Positions 8,965-17,392 are shown, counted from the first letter of the stretch. The stretch is DNA of 64,000 nt from JBBQWS01 sp038210415 (GCA_038210415.1 JBBQWS010000006.1:1-64000), one strand, 5' to 3'. Made by a program: numbers and translations. Notes: generated by a model not told the origin, from the sequence alone.

Positions 8965-10274
8965 GCGGGCTCCTCGGCTGCTGCGGCGGCCTTGGCCGCG
9001 TACGGGACTGCGGCGAGGACCCGGTCGATCGCGGCGCCGTCGTGCGCCGCCGAGACGAACCAGGCTTCGTACGCCGACGGCGGCAGGTAGACGCCGTGCG
9101 CGAGCATCGCATGGAAGAACGGGCCGTAGCGGAACGCCTCCTGTGTGCGGGCGTCGGCATAGTCGCGCACGTCGGCATCGACGAAGAACACGCTGAAGAG
9201 GTTCCCGGCCGTCTGCAGCCGGTGCGCCACGCCTTCGGCCGAGAGCGCCGCGGACACCGCCTCGCCGACCGTCGCCGCGACCGAGTCGAGGTGCGAGTAG
9301 ACGGCGTCGTCGAGCAGGCGCAGGGTGGTGACGCCAGCCAGGGTGGCCATCGGGTTGCCGGACAGCGTCCCGGCTTGGTAGACGGGGCCGGCCGGGGCGA
9401 GCCGGGCCATGACGTCGGCCCGGCCGCCGAACGCCGCCGCCGGCAGCCCGCCGCCCATCACCTTGCCGAACGTCAACAGGTCGGGCAGCACGCCGTCGCG
9501 GCCGTACCAGCCGGACCTGGTCACCCGGAACCCGGTCATGACCTCGTCGCTGATGAAGAGGGCGCCGTGCCGGCGGCACAGATCGGCCAGACCGGCGTTG
9601 AAACCGGGCTGTGGCGGCACCACCCCCATGTTTGCGGCCGCCGCCTCGGTGATGACGCACGCGATCTGGTCGCCGAGCTCGGCGAACGCGGTCGCCGCCG
9701 CGGGCAGGTCGTTGTACGGCAGCACGATCGTGTCGGCAGCGGTCGCCCCCGTGACGCCCGGGGTGTCGGGCAGACCCAACGTCACCAGGCCGCTGCCTGC
9801 GCTGGCCAGCAGCGCGTCGACGTGACCGTGGTAACAGCCGGCGAACTTGACCACCTTGGTACGACCGGTGAAACCACGGGCCAGCCGGATCGCGCTCATG
9901 GTCGCCTCGGTGCCCGACGAGACGAGGCGTACCTGATCGACAGGGGACACCCGGGCCACGATCTCCTCGGCCAGCTCGACCTCGGCGGGACCGGGTGTCC
10001 CGAACGACCAGCCGGCGTCGACGCGGGCGTGCAACGCCTCGACGACTGCTGGGTGCTGGTGGCCGAGGATCATCGGGCCCCACGAGCCCACCAGGTCGAC
10101 GTAGTCGCGCCCGTCCGCGTCGGTGAGGTACGGCCCGCGGCCGGACACCATGAATCGCGGGGTTCCACCGACCGCGCGGAACGCCCGCACCGGCGAGTTG
10201 ACCCCGCCGGGCGTGACCGCCAGCGCACGGTCGAAGAGGGCGGCTGAGGCCGGAGCGTCGTAAGGGAAGGTCAC
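8961..10274 (-). CDS. hemL: Glutamate-1-semialdehyde 2,1-aminomutase HemL
   Basis: 437-residue PLP enzyme that makes 5-aminolevulinate from glutamate-1-semialdehyde, the step after HemA in the C5 heme pathway. The PLP lysine lies in DLLTFGKVMGGGLPAAAFGG, preceded by LFISDEVMTGFR (the Asp that binds the PLP nitrogen). The N-terminal PGGVNSPVRAF is diagnostic for HemL against ordinary class III aminotransferases. GTG start at 10274. First gene of the leftward heme/cytochrome c maturation chain, with a divergent 65-base gap to the membrane hydrolase. Confidence 0.96.
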   Translation of the reverse strand: MTFPYDAPASAALFDRALAVTPGGVNSPVRAFRAVGGTPRFMVSGRGPYLTDADGRDYVDLVGSWGPMILGHQHPAVVEALHARVDAGWSFGTPGPAEVELAEEIVARVSPVDQVRLVSSGTEATMSAIRLARGFTGRTKVVKFAGCYHGHVDALLASAGSGLVTLGLPDTPGVTGATAADTIVLPYNDLPAAATAFAELGDQIACVITEAAAANMGVVPPQPGFNAGLADLCRRHGALFISDEVMTGFRVTRSGWYGRDGVLPDLLTFGKVMGGGLPAAAFGGRADVMARLAPAGPVYQAGTLSGNPMATLAGVTTLRLLDDAVYSHLDSVAATVGEAVSAALSAEGVAHRLQTAGNLFSVFFVDADVRDYADARTQEAFRYGPFFHAMLAHGVYLPPSAYEAWFVSAAHDGAAIDRVLAAVPYAAKAAAAAEEPA

Positions 10275-10339
10275 CAGACGATTGTCTCAGCCCGAGGCCA
10301 TTGCCGTATCAGCGGACCGAGGAGGAACCTCTGCGGCAT

Positions 10340-12667
10340 ATGGACATCGACCGCACCGAGCACGGCCTGACCGAGCTGCGCGTCCATGGCGTCTCGGGCA
10401 CGCCGCCCTCGGCCATGCTCAAGCACCCCGAGGTGCTCGTCGAGCGGGTCGCCGGCACGCCGACCGCGGGCTTCTACCGGCGGTGGTACCCCGGCGGAAC
10501 GACGACCGACGACCCCGACCACCGCCACCTTGAGGCGTACGGCTGGGGCGGTCTGACATCGGGCCCCGCCAGCCGGGCGCTGTGGATGCTGCTGCTGCCG
10601 TTCACGCTCGTGAACCTCTCGCACTGGATGCTCCCCCAGCACCGCCGCAGCCGTCTCGGCGCCGTCTCGGTCACCCTCCTGCGCCTGCTCGGGCTCTCGC
10701 TCACCCTGACGATGATGCTCAGCGTCGCCGAGATGACGATGGACCTCGCAGCCTGGCAGTGCGGAGCGATGCGGCCGTGCGCCAACCGCATGGGGCTGCT
10801 CAGCGGCGCGGCGGGGTGGACCCCTGGCGAGCGGGTCGCGTTCGGCGCCCTGCTGCCGGGCCTGCTCATCGGACTGCTGTGGCGGCTGGGTCGCTCAGGG
10901 GCGGCCACCGACGCGGGGTCCACGCCTCCCCGACCGTCTGTCGCGCTCGGGGACGTGCCCCTCGCCGAGGAGGCGTTCTGGCACCGCGACCTGTCCACCC
11001 GGCGCCTGCGCGCGGCCCACGTCACCGCCTGGGCGAGCGGGCTGGCCCTGCTCGCCCTCGTCGCACCCGCCCGCTACGGCATCGGGCACACCGCCCGGTT
11101 GATCGCCGGCTTGCTGCTCGGGGCAGACGCCGTCCTGCTCGCCGTAGCCATCGCGCTGGTCGCCAGCAGCCTCGCCACCGGACGCGGCGGGCCCGGAGCC
11201 CAGCACCTGGACCGGCCGGCGAACCAGCTGCGCAAGATCTCCCTCGGGCTGCTGGCGGCCAGCCTCCTCGCCACTGCGCTGATCGGGACCCGCGGCCCGG
11301 ACGCGAACGGGTCCTTCGTACCATCGTTCCTCCCGGGGCTGCACGGCTTCGTCACCGCGATGCTGATCGGCCAGACCGTCCTGCTCATCGGGATCACCGT
11401 GTGCGTGGCCGGCCAGCGGCCGTGGCAGGTGGGCAGCGCCCACAACGGCTACCGGGTCGCCGCCGGCGGGTTCGGGGCTCCGCTCACCGCCGTGCTGAGC
11501 TGGCTCGTGGCCGGCGCGCTCGCCACCGGACTCGGGCTCTGGCTGGCCCGGTTCCTCGGCCAGCCGGTTCCGACCACTGCTGACGCCGTCGACCGGCTCA
11601 AAGTCTTCGACGACCTCATCAACAACCAGAGCGGCGGCCTCGGCCCCAGGGTCGACGCCCTGACCGCACCGCGTCCGCTGATCCTGCCGCCGCCGTACTT
11701 CTGGGCCGGGGCGGCGGCCGTCTTCGTGCTCGCGGCCGTCCTGGTCGCTGCGTGCATCGTCTTCTGGCGCGTCCGTCGACGTCCGCCCGCCGAGGTCGTG
11801 GGCGTGCTCGCCGAGCACGCCCCGGAGATCCCGAAGCCCGTCCCGGCGGTCGCTGATCCCATCGCCACCTGGGTCGTCGGAAGACGGCGGCTGGCCCGGA
11901 TCACCGACTACGTCGACCGGATCCTCGCCGGCATCGCCACGACGGCCTGCGTCGTCATGGTCTACGGCGCCGTCGCCTACGCCAAGGGCGGGCGGACGCT
12001 CAACACCTCGTCCCGGTTCGTCGAGCTCTCCATCCCCGGCATCGTGCTGATCGCGACCGCGGCCGCCGCTGTGGTCTCGCTCGCGTTCTGGGCGTTCCGG
12101 GACCCGGCCATCCGCCGGTACGTCGGGATCATCTGGGACATCGCGACGTTCCTGCCGCGGGCCAACCACCCGCTGACCCCGCCCTGCTACGGCGAGCACG
12201 CGGTGCCCCAGCTGATCGCCCGGTTGCGGGAGCTCACGACCCGGCCGGGCGACGTCGTGGTCCTGTCCGGCCACAGCCAGGGCAGCGTGATCGCCGCCGC
12301 CGTCGTACTCCAGCTCGACCCGGTCACCTTGAGCCGGACCGGCCTGCTCACCTACGGCTCCCCGCTCCGGCGGCTCTACGCGCGGTTCTTCCCGGCGTAC
12401 TTCGGCTGGGCGGCGATGTCCGGACTGCAGGCCACGACCGCGCCGTGCTGGCGCAACCTGTGGGTGCCGAGCGACCCCATCGGTGCGTGGCAGTTCGCGC
12501 CGGGGCCAGGAGACGTCGGCGTCGACGTGGAGCTCGCCGACCCACCAGAGCTGGCCCTCACCCCCTCCGGGGGCCAACCGACCCTGGTGCTGCACTCCGG
12601 ATACTTCGACCGCGCCGAGCTTGCCACCGCGACCGCCGAGGTAGCCGCGTGCCGCTCACCGCAGTAG
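10340..12667 (+). CDS. Polytopic membrane protein with alpha/beta-hydrolase catalytic motifs
   Basis: 775 residues, not assigned to a named enzyme. The N-terminal TELRVHGVSGTPP (HG at 16-17) looks like the first strand and oxyanion loop of a lipase-type hydrolase. Several hydrophobic segments follow (roughly residues 80-600, with soluble loops between). The nucleophile elbow VVLSGHSQGSVIAAA then appears with Ser near residue 646. Candidate acid and base are Asp about 712 (WVPSDPIGAW) and His about 752 (TLVLHSGYFD). A complete Ser-Asp-His triad is therefore possible, with the fold interrupted by a membrane domain. A GAGGAGGA lies 15 bases before ATG 10340; an upstream TTG at 10301 is possible. 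The 3' end overlaps hemB tail-to-tail by 12 bases. Confidence 0.75.
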   Translation: MDIDRTEHGLTELRVHGVSGTPPSAMLKHPEVLVERVAGTPTAGFYRRWYPGGTTTDDPDHRHLEAYGWGGLTSGPASRALWMLLLPFTLVNLSHWMLPQHRRSRLGAVSVTLLRLLGLSLTLTMMLSVAEMTMDLAAWQCGAMRPCANRMGLLSGAAGWTPGERVAFGALLPGLLIGLLWRLGRSGAATDAGSTPPRPSVALGDVPLAEEAFWHRDLSTRRLRAAHVTAWASGLALLALVAPARYGIGHTARLIAGLLLGADAVLLAVAIALVASSLATGRGGPGAQHLDRPANQLRKISLGLLAASLLATALIGTRGPDANGSFVPSFLPGLHGFVTAMLIGQTVLLIGITVCVAGQRPWQVGSAHNGYRVAAGGFGAPLTAVLSWLVAGALATGLGLWLARFLGQPVPTTADAVDRLKVFDDLINNQSGGLGPRVDALTAPRPLILPPPYFWAGAAAVFVLAAVLVAACIVFWRVRRRPPAEVVGVLAEHAPEIPKPVPAVADPIATWVVGRRRLARITDYVDRILAGIATTACVVMVYGAVAYAKGGRTLNTSSRFVELSIPGIVLIATAAAAVVSLAFWAFRDPAIRRYVGIIWDIATFLPRANHPLTPPCYGEHAVPQLIARLRELTTRPGDVVVLSGHSQGSVIAAAVVLQLDPVTLSRTGLLTYGSPLRRLYARFFPAYFGWAAMSGLQATTAPCWRNLWVPSDPIGAWQFAPGPGDVGVDVELADPPELALTPSGGQPTLVLHSGYFDRAELATATAEVAACRSPQ

Positions 12668-13642
12668 CCGGGCCACCTCGGTCGCCCAGTACGTGATCAC
12701 GAGGTCGGCGCCGGCCCGTCGGATCGAGGTGAGCGTCTCGACGATGACCCGCTCGCGGTCGAGCCAGCCGTTCGCCGCCGCGGCTTCGACCATCGCCAGC
12801 TCGCCCGACACCTGGTAGGCCACCACCGGGACGTCGACCGCTTCGCGCACCTGGCGCACGACGTCGAGGTAGGGCAACGCCGGCTTGACCATGACCATGT
12901 CGGCGCCTTCGTCGAGGTCGAGCCGCACCTCACGCAGAGCCTCCCGGCTGTTCGCCGGGTCCATCTGGTAGGACCTGCGGTCGCCGAACGCCGGAGTCGA
13001 CTCGGCTGCCTCGCGGAACGGTCCGTAGAAGCCGGACGCAAACTTCGCGGCGTACGCGCAGATCGCGACGTCGACGTGGCCCGCGGAGTCGAGGCCGGCG
13101 CGGATCGCCGCGACCTGGCCGTCCTGCATGCCCGACGGGGCGACGACCTGAGCGCCCGCTGCGGCTTGCGCCACCGCAACGGAGGCGTACCGCTCGAGGG
13201 CCCGGTCGTTGTCGACCGTCGCGTCGGCCGCGGCACCGGTGAGCGGTCCGCAGTGGCCGTGGTCGGTGTACTCGCACAGGCACAGGTCGGCCATCAGGAC
13301 CAACGCGCCGCCGAGATCGGCCGCGAGATCTTCCAGCGCCAGCTGGACGATGCCGCCGGGGTCATCGGCCTGGGACCCGGTCGCGTCCTTGTGCTCGGGG
13401 ATCCCGAACAGCATGATGCCGCCGACCCCAGCCCGTGCGGCCTCGTCGGCGGCGCGGCGCAGCGACTCGCGGGAGTGTTGAGCAACCCCGGGCATCGCGC
13501 CCACGGGCACCGGCTCGGTGACGCCCTCCTTGATGAACAGCGGGAGGACGAAGTCCGCCGGGTCGAGCCGGGTCTCGGACACGAGCCGGCGCAGCGCCGA
13601 AGTGCGGCGCAGCCGACGCGGCCGGTTCTGCGGGAAGGTCAC
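12656..13642 (-). CDS. hemB: Porphobilinogen synthase (delta-aminolevulinate dehydratase) HemB
   Basis: 328 residues; condenses two 5-aminolevulinates into porphobilinogen. The zinc-binding cysteine cluster DLCLCEYTDHGHCG marks the Zn-dependent type. The Schiff-base lysines are in AAKFASGFYGPFREA and in MVMVKPALPYLD. GTG start at 13642; it begins GTGACCTTCCC, the same 11 bases as hemL. The last 12 bases are antisense to the end of the hydrolase gene. It is separated from the hemA-hemC-hemD operon by the GspE-like ATPase and other genes, so its promoter is probably its own, in the 54-base divergent gap. Confidence 0.96.
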   Translation of the reverse strand: MTFPQNRPRRLRRTSALRRLVSETRLDPADFVLPLFIKEGVTEPVPVGAMPGVAQHSRESLRRAADEAARAGVGGIMLFGIPEHKDATGSQADDPGGIVQLALEDLAADLGGALVLMADLCLCEYTDHGHCGPLTGAAADATVDNDRALERYASVAVAQAAAGAQVVAPSGMQDGQVAAIRAGLDSAGHVDVAICAYAAKFASGFYGPFREAAESTPAFGDRRSYQMDPANSREALREVRLDLDEGADMVMVKPALPYLDVVRQVREAVDVPVVAYQVSGELAMVEAAAANGWLDRERVIVETLTSIRRAGADLVITYWATEVARLLR

Positions 13643-13696
13643 GCGACGACCCTAGCCTGGCCGTCGCGGGGGGCGAAGCGGTGCTAATTTCCCGCC

Positions 13697-14149
13697 ATGA
13701 ACGAGACTTCAGCGGGCGGCCAAACCGAGCACCGCACCCTCGCGGTATCCACGTACCAGCACTGCTGGCAGCTGCTCGACAACGACCGCACCGAAGCCCA
13801 GGACCGCGACCTGGTGGGCCTGGCGTTCACGTCCCGCTACCACTGGAGCCTGGCGGGAGGCAGCACCGAGCACGCGATCGCCGACTGGATGGTCAGCCGG
13901 TGCCTGGCCGCCGTCGGCGACGGGCCGCTGGCCCGGGTCTTCGCGGAGTCGTCCCTCGGCCACCTGGAGGACGACAGCCCTGCCTGGCTGCGGGCCAGCC
14001 TCTACGAAGGGCTGGCCCGGGCCTGCGCGGCGGACGGCGACCGGGACGGGCGCGACGCGGGCGTCGAGCGGGCCCGGCGCGAGCTCGCCGAGGAGACCGA
14101 CCCCGAGGACCGCGAGCTGATCGAGGCGCAGCTCGACGACGTCCCCTAG
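13697..14149 (+). CDS. Hypothetical TPR-like protein
   Basis: 150 residues, acidic, no signal peptide or membrane segment. Content is helical, with tetratricopeptide-like spacing (DLVGLAFTSRYHW, HAIADWMVSRCLAAVGDGPLARVFAESSLGHL, LRASLYEGLARACAADGDRD), so a small helical-repeat scaffold is likely. No enzymatic motif is visible. ATG at 13697 after a weak upstream region. Function not recognised. It is divergent from hemB and convergent with the GspE-like gene; the 207-base gap downstream holds two hairpins and a decayed gene fragment. Confidence 0.7.
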   Translation: MNETSAGGQTEHRTLAVSTYQHCWQLLDNDRTEAQDRDLVGLAFTSRYHWSLAGGSTEHAIADWMVSRCLAAVGDGPLARVFAESSLGHLEDDSPAWLRASLYEGLARACAADGDRDGRDAGVERARRELAEETDPEDRELIEAQLDDVP

Positions 14150-14167
14150 ACCGGCGCCGCGTTCTTG

Positions 14168-14207
14168 TGGAAGACCCGGGTCGCTCCAGCAACACCCATC
14201 TTCCACA
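14168..14207. terminator. Hairpin, outer copy (duplicated terminator)
   Basis: The arms GTGGAAGA and TCTTCCAC pair perfectly over eight bases, with further G/C pairing possible inside. It lies 18 bases after the stop of the small TPR-like gene, so it can end that rightward transcript. Its arms resemble those of the hairpin at 14313-14352. It appears to be the duplicated copy of that terminator, moved along with the decayed gene tail at 14216-14300. Confidence 0.55.
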
Positions 14208-14215
14208 GCGTCAGT

Positions 14216-14300
14216 CCGTGGCCGACTCGGGGACCTCGGACACCGGGTGCGGCGTTGCTTTGCGGGCAGCCGGCGCCCGCCTGACGGCCGGACGGGCCGG
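14216..14300 (-). pseudogene. Decayed duplicate of the GspE-like gene's 3' end
   Basis: Read on the minus strand, this stretch encodes RRAPAARKATPHPVSEVP followed by ESATD and a stop. The end of the live gene upstream reads RAPAARRAPRLLSDVP followed by ESATA and a stop. Order, spacing and stop position match, and the similarity continues past both stops into a hairpin. It has no start codon or ribosome-binding site of its own. It is best explained as a remnant of a tandem duplication of the 3' end. Confidence 0.65.
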
Positions 14301-14312
14301 CTCGGCGATCGC

Positions 14313-14352
14313 GTGGAACATTCGCGGGCCTCTGAGCCCGTGAATCTTCCAC
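14313..14352 (-). terminator. Terminator of the GspE-like gene
   Basis: Two 17-base arms (14313-14329 and 14336-14352) pair at 15 positions around a six-base loop, starting four bases after the gspE-like stop codon. There is no T-run, as is common in high-GC actinobacteria. Since the neighbouring genes converge here, it may work in both directions. Confidence 0.7.
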
Positions 14353-14356
14353 CGGT

Positions 14357-16573
14357 TCAGGCGGTGGCCGACTCGGGGACGTCGGACAAAAGGCGCGGTG
14401 CCCGGCGCGCAGCCGGGGCTCGCTTGGCCGGGGTACGCACCGGCTCGGCCGGCCCCGTCTGGACGCCAGTCGGCTCAGCAGCAGGGGCTGGCGCCGCCTT
14501 CTTCGCCGGTGCAGCCCGCTTGACCGGGATCGCCGCCTTCTTCGCCGGTGCAGCCCGCTTGACCGGCGCCGCCCCCTTCTTCGCCGGTGCGGCCGGTGCC
14601 GGCAGGGCCACCTCGACCGGCGGGGCCACCTCGACCGGCAGGGCAACCTCGACCCCCGGAACCAGCCGACACCAGGGACACACCTGCCAGTCGGCGTCCA
14701 GGTCGCGCCCGCACCCGGCGCAGCACCCGCTCTGCAGCTCAGCGGTGCAGAACGGGCAGACAAGCATCTTGGGTTCGACCGTCTTCTCGCACGTCGGGCA
14801 ATGCAGCCCCGTGGCGCGGTCGGTGTGCGTCACCCGGGCGGCCTCGTCGAAGGTGGTGCGGCCCAGCCGCGCCTTCTCCAGGGCCGACGACCGCAGCGTG
14901 GTCATAGCGGCGGCCCGCGCCACCGCGCCCACCGCGGCCTCGGTGGGGGTCGCCACCAGGACGGCTCGCAGCGCGTCGGTCACCTCCAGCACCTCGAAGA
15001 CCCCGGTACGGCCGCGGTAGCCGGTCTGGCCGCACTCCTGGCAGCCGACCGCCTGCACGGGCGTTGCTCCTTCCAGGACCGCAGCCCGGATCCCGAACTT
15101 CGCGAGCGACAGCTCGGCGGCCGCCGCCGGCCGAACGCAGTCGCGGCAGGGCAGCCGCACGAGCCGCTGGGCCACCACACAGCTCAGCGACGATGCGACC
15201 AGGAACGGCTCGACGCCCATGTCGACCAGTCGGGCGAGCGCGCCGACGGCGCTGTTGGTGTGCAAGGTCGCGAGCACGAGGTGACCGGTCAACGAGGCCT
15301 TCAGCGCGAGCTCGGCGGTCTCGGCGTCCCGGATCTCGCCGACCAGGACGATGTCGGGGTCCTGGCGCAGCACCGAGCGCAGCCCTTTGTCGAAGGTCAT
15401 GCCGATCCGCTCGTGTACCTGCACCTGCGTGATGCCGGGGAACTGCATCTCGACCGGGTCCTCGAGCGTGACGATGTTCTTCTCCGGCGACGCGACCTCC
15501 TGGATGGCCGAGTAGAGGGTGTTCGTCTTGCCCGATCCCGTGGGTCCGGTGATCAGGACGAGGCCCTGCGGCATCGCCAGCGCCGCACGAATCGTGGCCT
15601 CCTGGGCCGGGTCGAGCCCGAGGGCCCCCAGCTTCGGCACGTCACCGGCCCGCGAGAGCAGCCGGATCACCACCTTCTCGCCGAGCAGCGACGGCAGGGT
15701 GCTGATCCTGGCGTCGAGCGAGCTGCCATCCACGACGAAGCGGGTCCGCCCGTCCTGCGGCATCCGCCGCTCGGCGATGTCGAGCCCGGAGACGATCTTG
15801 ATCCGGCCGACGACCGCCGGCCCGGACGACCGTGGGATGAGCATGACGTCGCGCAGCACCCCGTCGACGCGGTAACGCACCCGGACGCCGTCCGGCTGAG
15901 GCTCGATGTGGATGTCGCTGGCCCGGCTGCGCACAGCGTCGGTGACGATCATCGCGACCAGCCGAACCGTGGGTGCCTCGTTGGCCGAGGCACCGTTGTC
16001 GAGCTCCAGCGGCGACTCGATCTCCAGCTCGGCCTTCGTCGTGACGTCCATCGACTCGGCCGTCAACGACCAGCTGCGAGCGATCAGGTCGCGGATCTGG
16101 CTCTCGGTCGCGATCTGCACGGTCAGCTGCGTGCAGCCGGTGTAGAGCTTGACGTCGTCCAGCGACACCACGTTGGTCGGGTCGGCGGACGCGAGCCGCA
16201 GCCGGGCACCGTCCTTCGCCAACGGGACGGCGCGCAGCCGGGACGCCACCGGCTGAGGCAGCAGCCGCACGACGTCCGGCGAGATCGTGGTGCGGGCCAG
16301 GTCGACGACGTCGAGGTCGAGCAGCTCGCCGAGCGCGGTCGCCACTTCGCGCTCCGTGCAGAGGCCGAGGTCGACCAGCACCTGACCGAGCCGGCGCCGC
16401 GGTCCACGCACACTGCGCTGGGCCTCGAGCGCGCTGTCGAGGGCCGCCTCGCCGAGGGCGCCCTGCGAGACGAGCACCTCGCCCAGCCGCCGACGCAGCC
16501 CTGCTGGCGCGATGACGACCGTGCCGTCATCGCCTCCGGCAGGAACGGCGGCCGGCCGCTCGAAGGGGGTCAC
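14357..16573 (-). CDS. GspE/PilB-family assembly ATPase with zinc ribbons and a Lys/Ala/Pro tail
   Basis: 738 residues. Residues 25-170 hold GspE N-terminal (MshEN-like) modules. The secretion ATPase core follows, with Walker A GPTGSGKT at 343-350, Asp box NIVTLEDPVE, Walker B PDIVLVGEIRDAET, His box LVLATLHTN and the C1 zinc pairs Cys476/479 and Cys511/514. After residue 590 come two further CxxC pairs (592/595 with 606/609) and a Cys-rich CCAGC...CPWC block. A low-complexity tail then repeats VEVALP and AAPAKK units. The core suggests powering a type IV pilus or type II-like machine, but no pilin, platform protein or prepilin peptidase gene is nearby. The tail is unusual; its DNA consists of in-frame tandem repeats (about 14493-14595 and 14609-14660). 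Confidence 0.88.
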   Translation of the reverse strand: MTPFERPAAVPAGGDDGTVVIAPAGLRRRLGEVLVSQGALGEAALDSALEAQRSVRGPRRRLGQVLVDLGLCTEREVATALGELLDLDVVDLARTTISPDVVRLLPQPVASRLRAVPLAKDGARLRLASADPTNVVSLDDVKLYTGCTQLTVQIATESQIRDLIARSWSLTAESMDVTTKAELEIESPLELDNGASANEAPTVRLVAMIVTDAVRSRASDIHIEPQPDGVRVRYRVDGVLRDVMLIPRSSGPAVVGRIKIVSGLDIAERRMPQDGRTRFVVDGSSLDARISTLPSLLGEKVVIRLLSRAGDVPKLGALGLDPAQEATIRAALAMPQGLVLITGPTGSGKTNTLYSAIQEVASPEKNIVTLEDPVEMQFPGITQVQVHERIGMTFDKGLRSVLRQDPDIVLVGEIRDAETAELALKASLTGHLVLATLHTNSAVGALARLVDMGVEPFLVASSLSCVVAQRLVRLPCRDCVRPAAAAELSLAKFGIRAAVLEGATPVQAVGCQECGQTGYRGRTGVFEVLEVTDALRAVLVATPTEAAVGAVARAAAMTTLRSSALEKARLGRTTFDEAARVTHTDRATGLHCPTCEKTVEPKMLVCPFCTAELQSGCCAGCGRDLDADWQVCPWCRLVPGVEVALPVEVAPPVEVALPAPAAPAKKGAAPVKRAAPAKKAAIPVKRAAPAKKAAPAPAAEPTGVQTGPAEPVRTPAKRAPAARRAPRLLSDVPESATA

Positions 16574-16613
16574 GTCCCTCTATCGGCCCAATCGAGCCCG
16601 ATCTGAGAAGAGG

Positions 16614-16937
16614 TCAGTCGTCCGATTCAGGTGGGGCGAACAGGACGATCACGGCCAGGTCGTCCGTCACGTCGACGAAGCGGTGCACCTCTCCGGCCGG
16701 GACGAAAAGGGTGCTGCCTGGCCGGACCGCGACCCGGTCACCACCGCCTTCGAACCAGCCGGTGCCTGTGGCGACGACGTACACCTCGTCCTGCCGGTGC
16801 GGCGCCTGGTCGTCGACGCCACCGGCCCGGACGGAGTAGGTGCCCAGCGAGAGGCTGTCGACCCTGAGGTGCTCGACCCAGTGGGCGTCGCCCTCGACGG
16901 AAGCGGTGAACGAGGCGGCCCGGTCCAGTGACAACAT
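16614..16937 (-). CDS. Small cupin-domain protein
   Basis: 107 residues from the ATG at 16937; an upstream in-frame start at 16973 would add 12 residues and overlap the VOC gene. The single cupin barrel is seen in HRQDEVYVVATGTGWFEGG (motif 1, with His and Glu but lacking the first His of the usual pair) and PGSTLFVPAGEVHRFVDV (motif 2, with P-x-G-x-x-H). These residues normally bind one divalent metal. Substrate unknown. It lies directly downstream of the VOC gene, seven bases away, so the two probably share a transcript. Confidence 0.8.
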   Translation of the reverse strand: MLSLDRAASFTASVEGDAHWVEHLRVDSLSLGTYSVRAGGVDDQAPHRQDEVYVVATGTGWFEGGGDRVAVRPGSTLFVPAGEVHRFVDVTDDLAVIVLFAPPESDD

Positions 16938-16944
16938 CGCGCGA

Positions 16945-17325
16945 TCATGCCCCCAGACCGGGCTCGCCGGCAACGAAGTGCGGGTTGCGGATCAGGCCGA
17001 CGACCGAGCCGTCCGGGGTACGCACCGTGGCCGTCACGATGCCCTCGCCGACGTCCGCCGCAGGGATGTGCACGGACGCGCCCGCCGCGACCGCCTCGGC
17101 GACCGCGGCCGCGACGTCGTCGACCCCCCAGTACGTGAGCGCGCCGTCGGCGGGGTCAGCATCCGGCAGCAGCCCCAGCTCGTAGCCGGCCACGGCGAAC
17201 CCGACGTAGAACGGCTGGTCGAAGTACGGCTCGAAGCCGAGCAGCGTCGTCCACCAACGCTTGACAGCGTCGAGGTCCGTGACCGGGTGGATGACGGTGC
17301 GCAGACCGAGCAGCGAGAGTGTCAT
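16945..17325 (-). CDS. VOC (glyoxalase/bleomycin-resistance fold) family protein
   Basis: 126 residues. Two beta-alpha-beta-beta-beta modules are recognisable: GLRTVIHPVTDLDAVKRWWTTLLGFEPYFDQPFYVGFAV and YWGVDDVAAAVAEAVAAGASVHIPAADVGEGIVTATVRTPDGSVVGLI. His and Glu-type metal positions are partly present, but the exact reaction (isomerase, dioxygenase or binding protein) cannot be told. The ATG at 17325 is chosen because it begins the first strand; open frame upstream lacks domain character. It sits 91 bases downstream of cobA/hemD, and a link to heme metabolism is only positional. Confidence 0.8.
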   Translation of the reverse strand: MTLSLLGLRTVIHPVTDLDAVKRWWTTLLGFEPYFDQPFYVGFAVAGYELGLLPDADPADGALTYWGVDDVAAAVAEAVAAGASVHIPAADVGEGIVTATVRTPDGSVVGLIRNPHFVAGEPGLGA

Positions 17326-17392
17326 GGTCGGCACCCTTGCAGGCCCTCCCGACTGCGGCCAGTGCTCCGGATCTGAGGGCAGGTTGCTGCGG

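Noticed and set aside
14493..14660. CRISPR-like or VNTR array
   Set aside because: The repeats are in frame, of 18 and 36-39 bases without spacers, and encode the Lys/Ala/Pro tail of the GspE-like ATPase.
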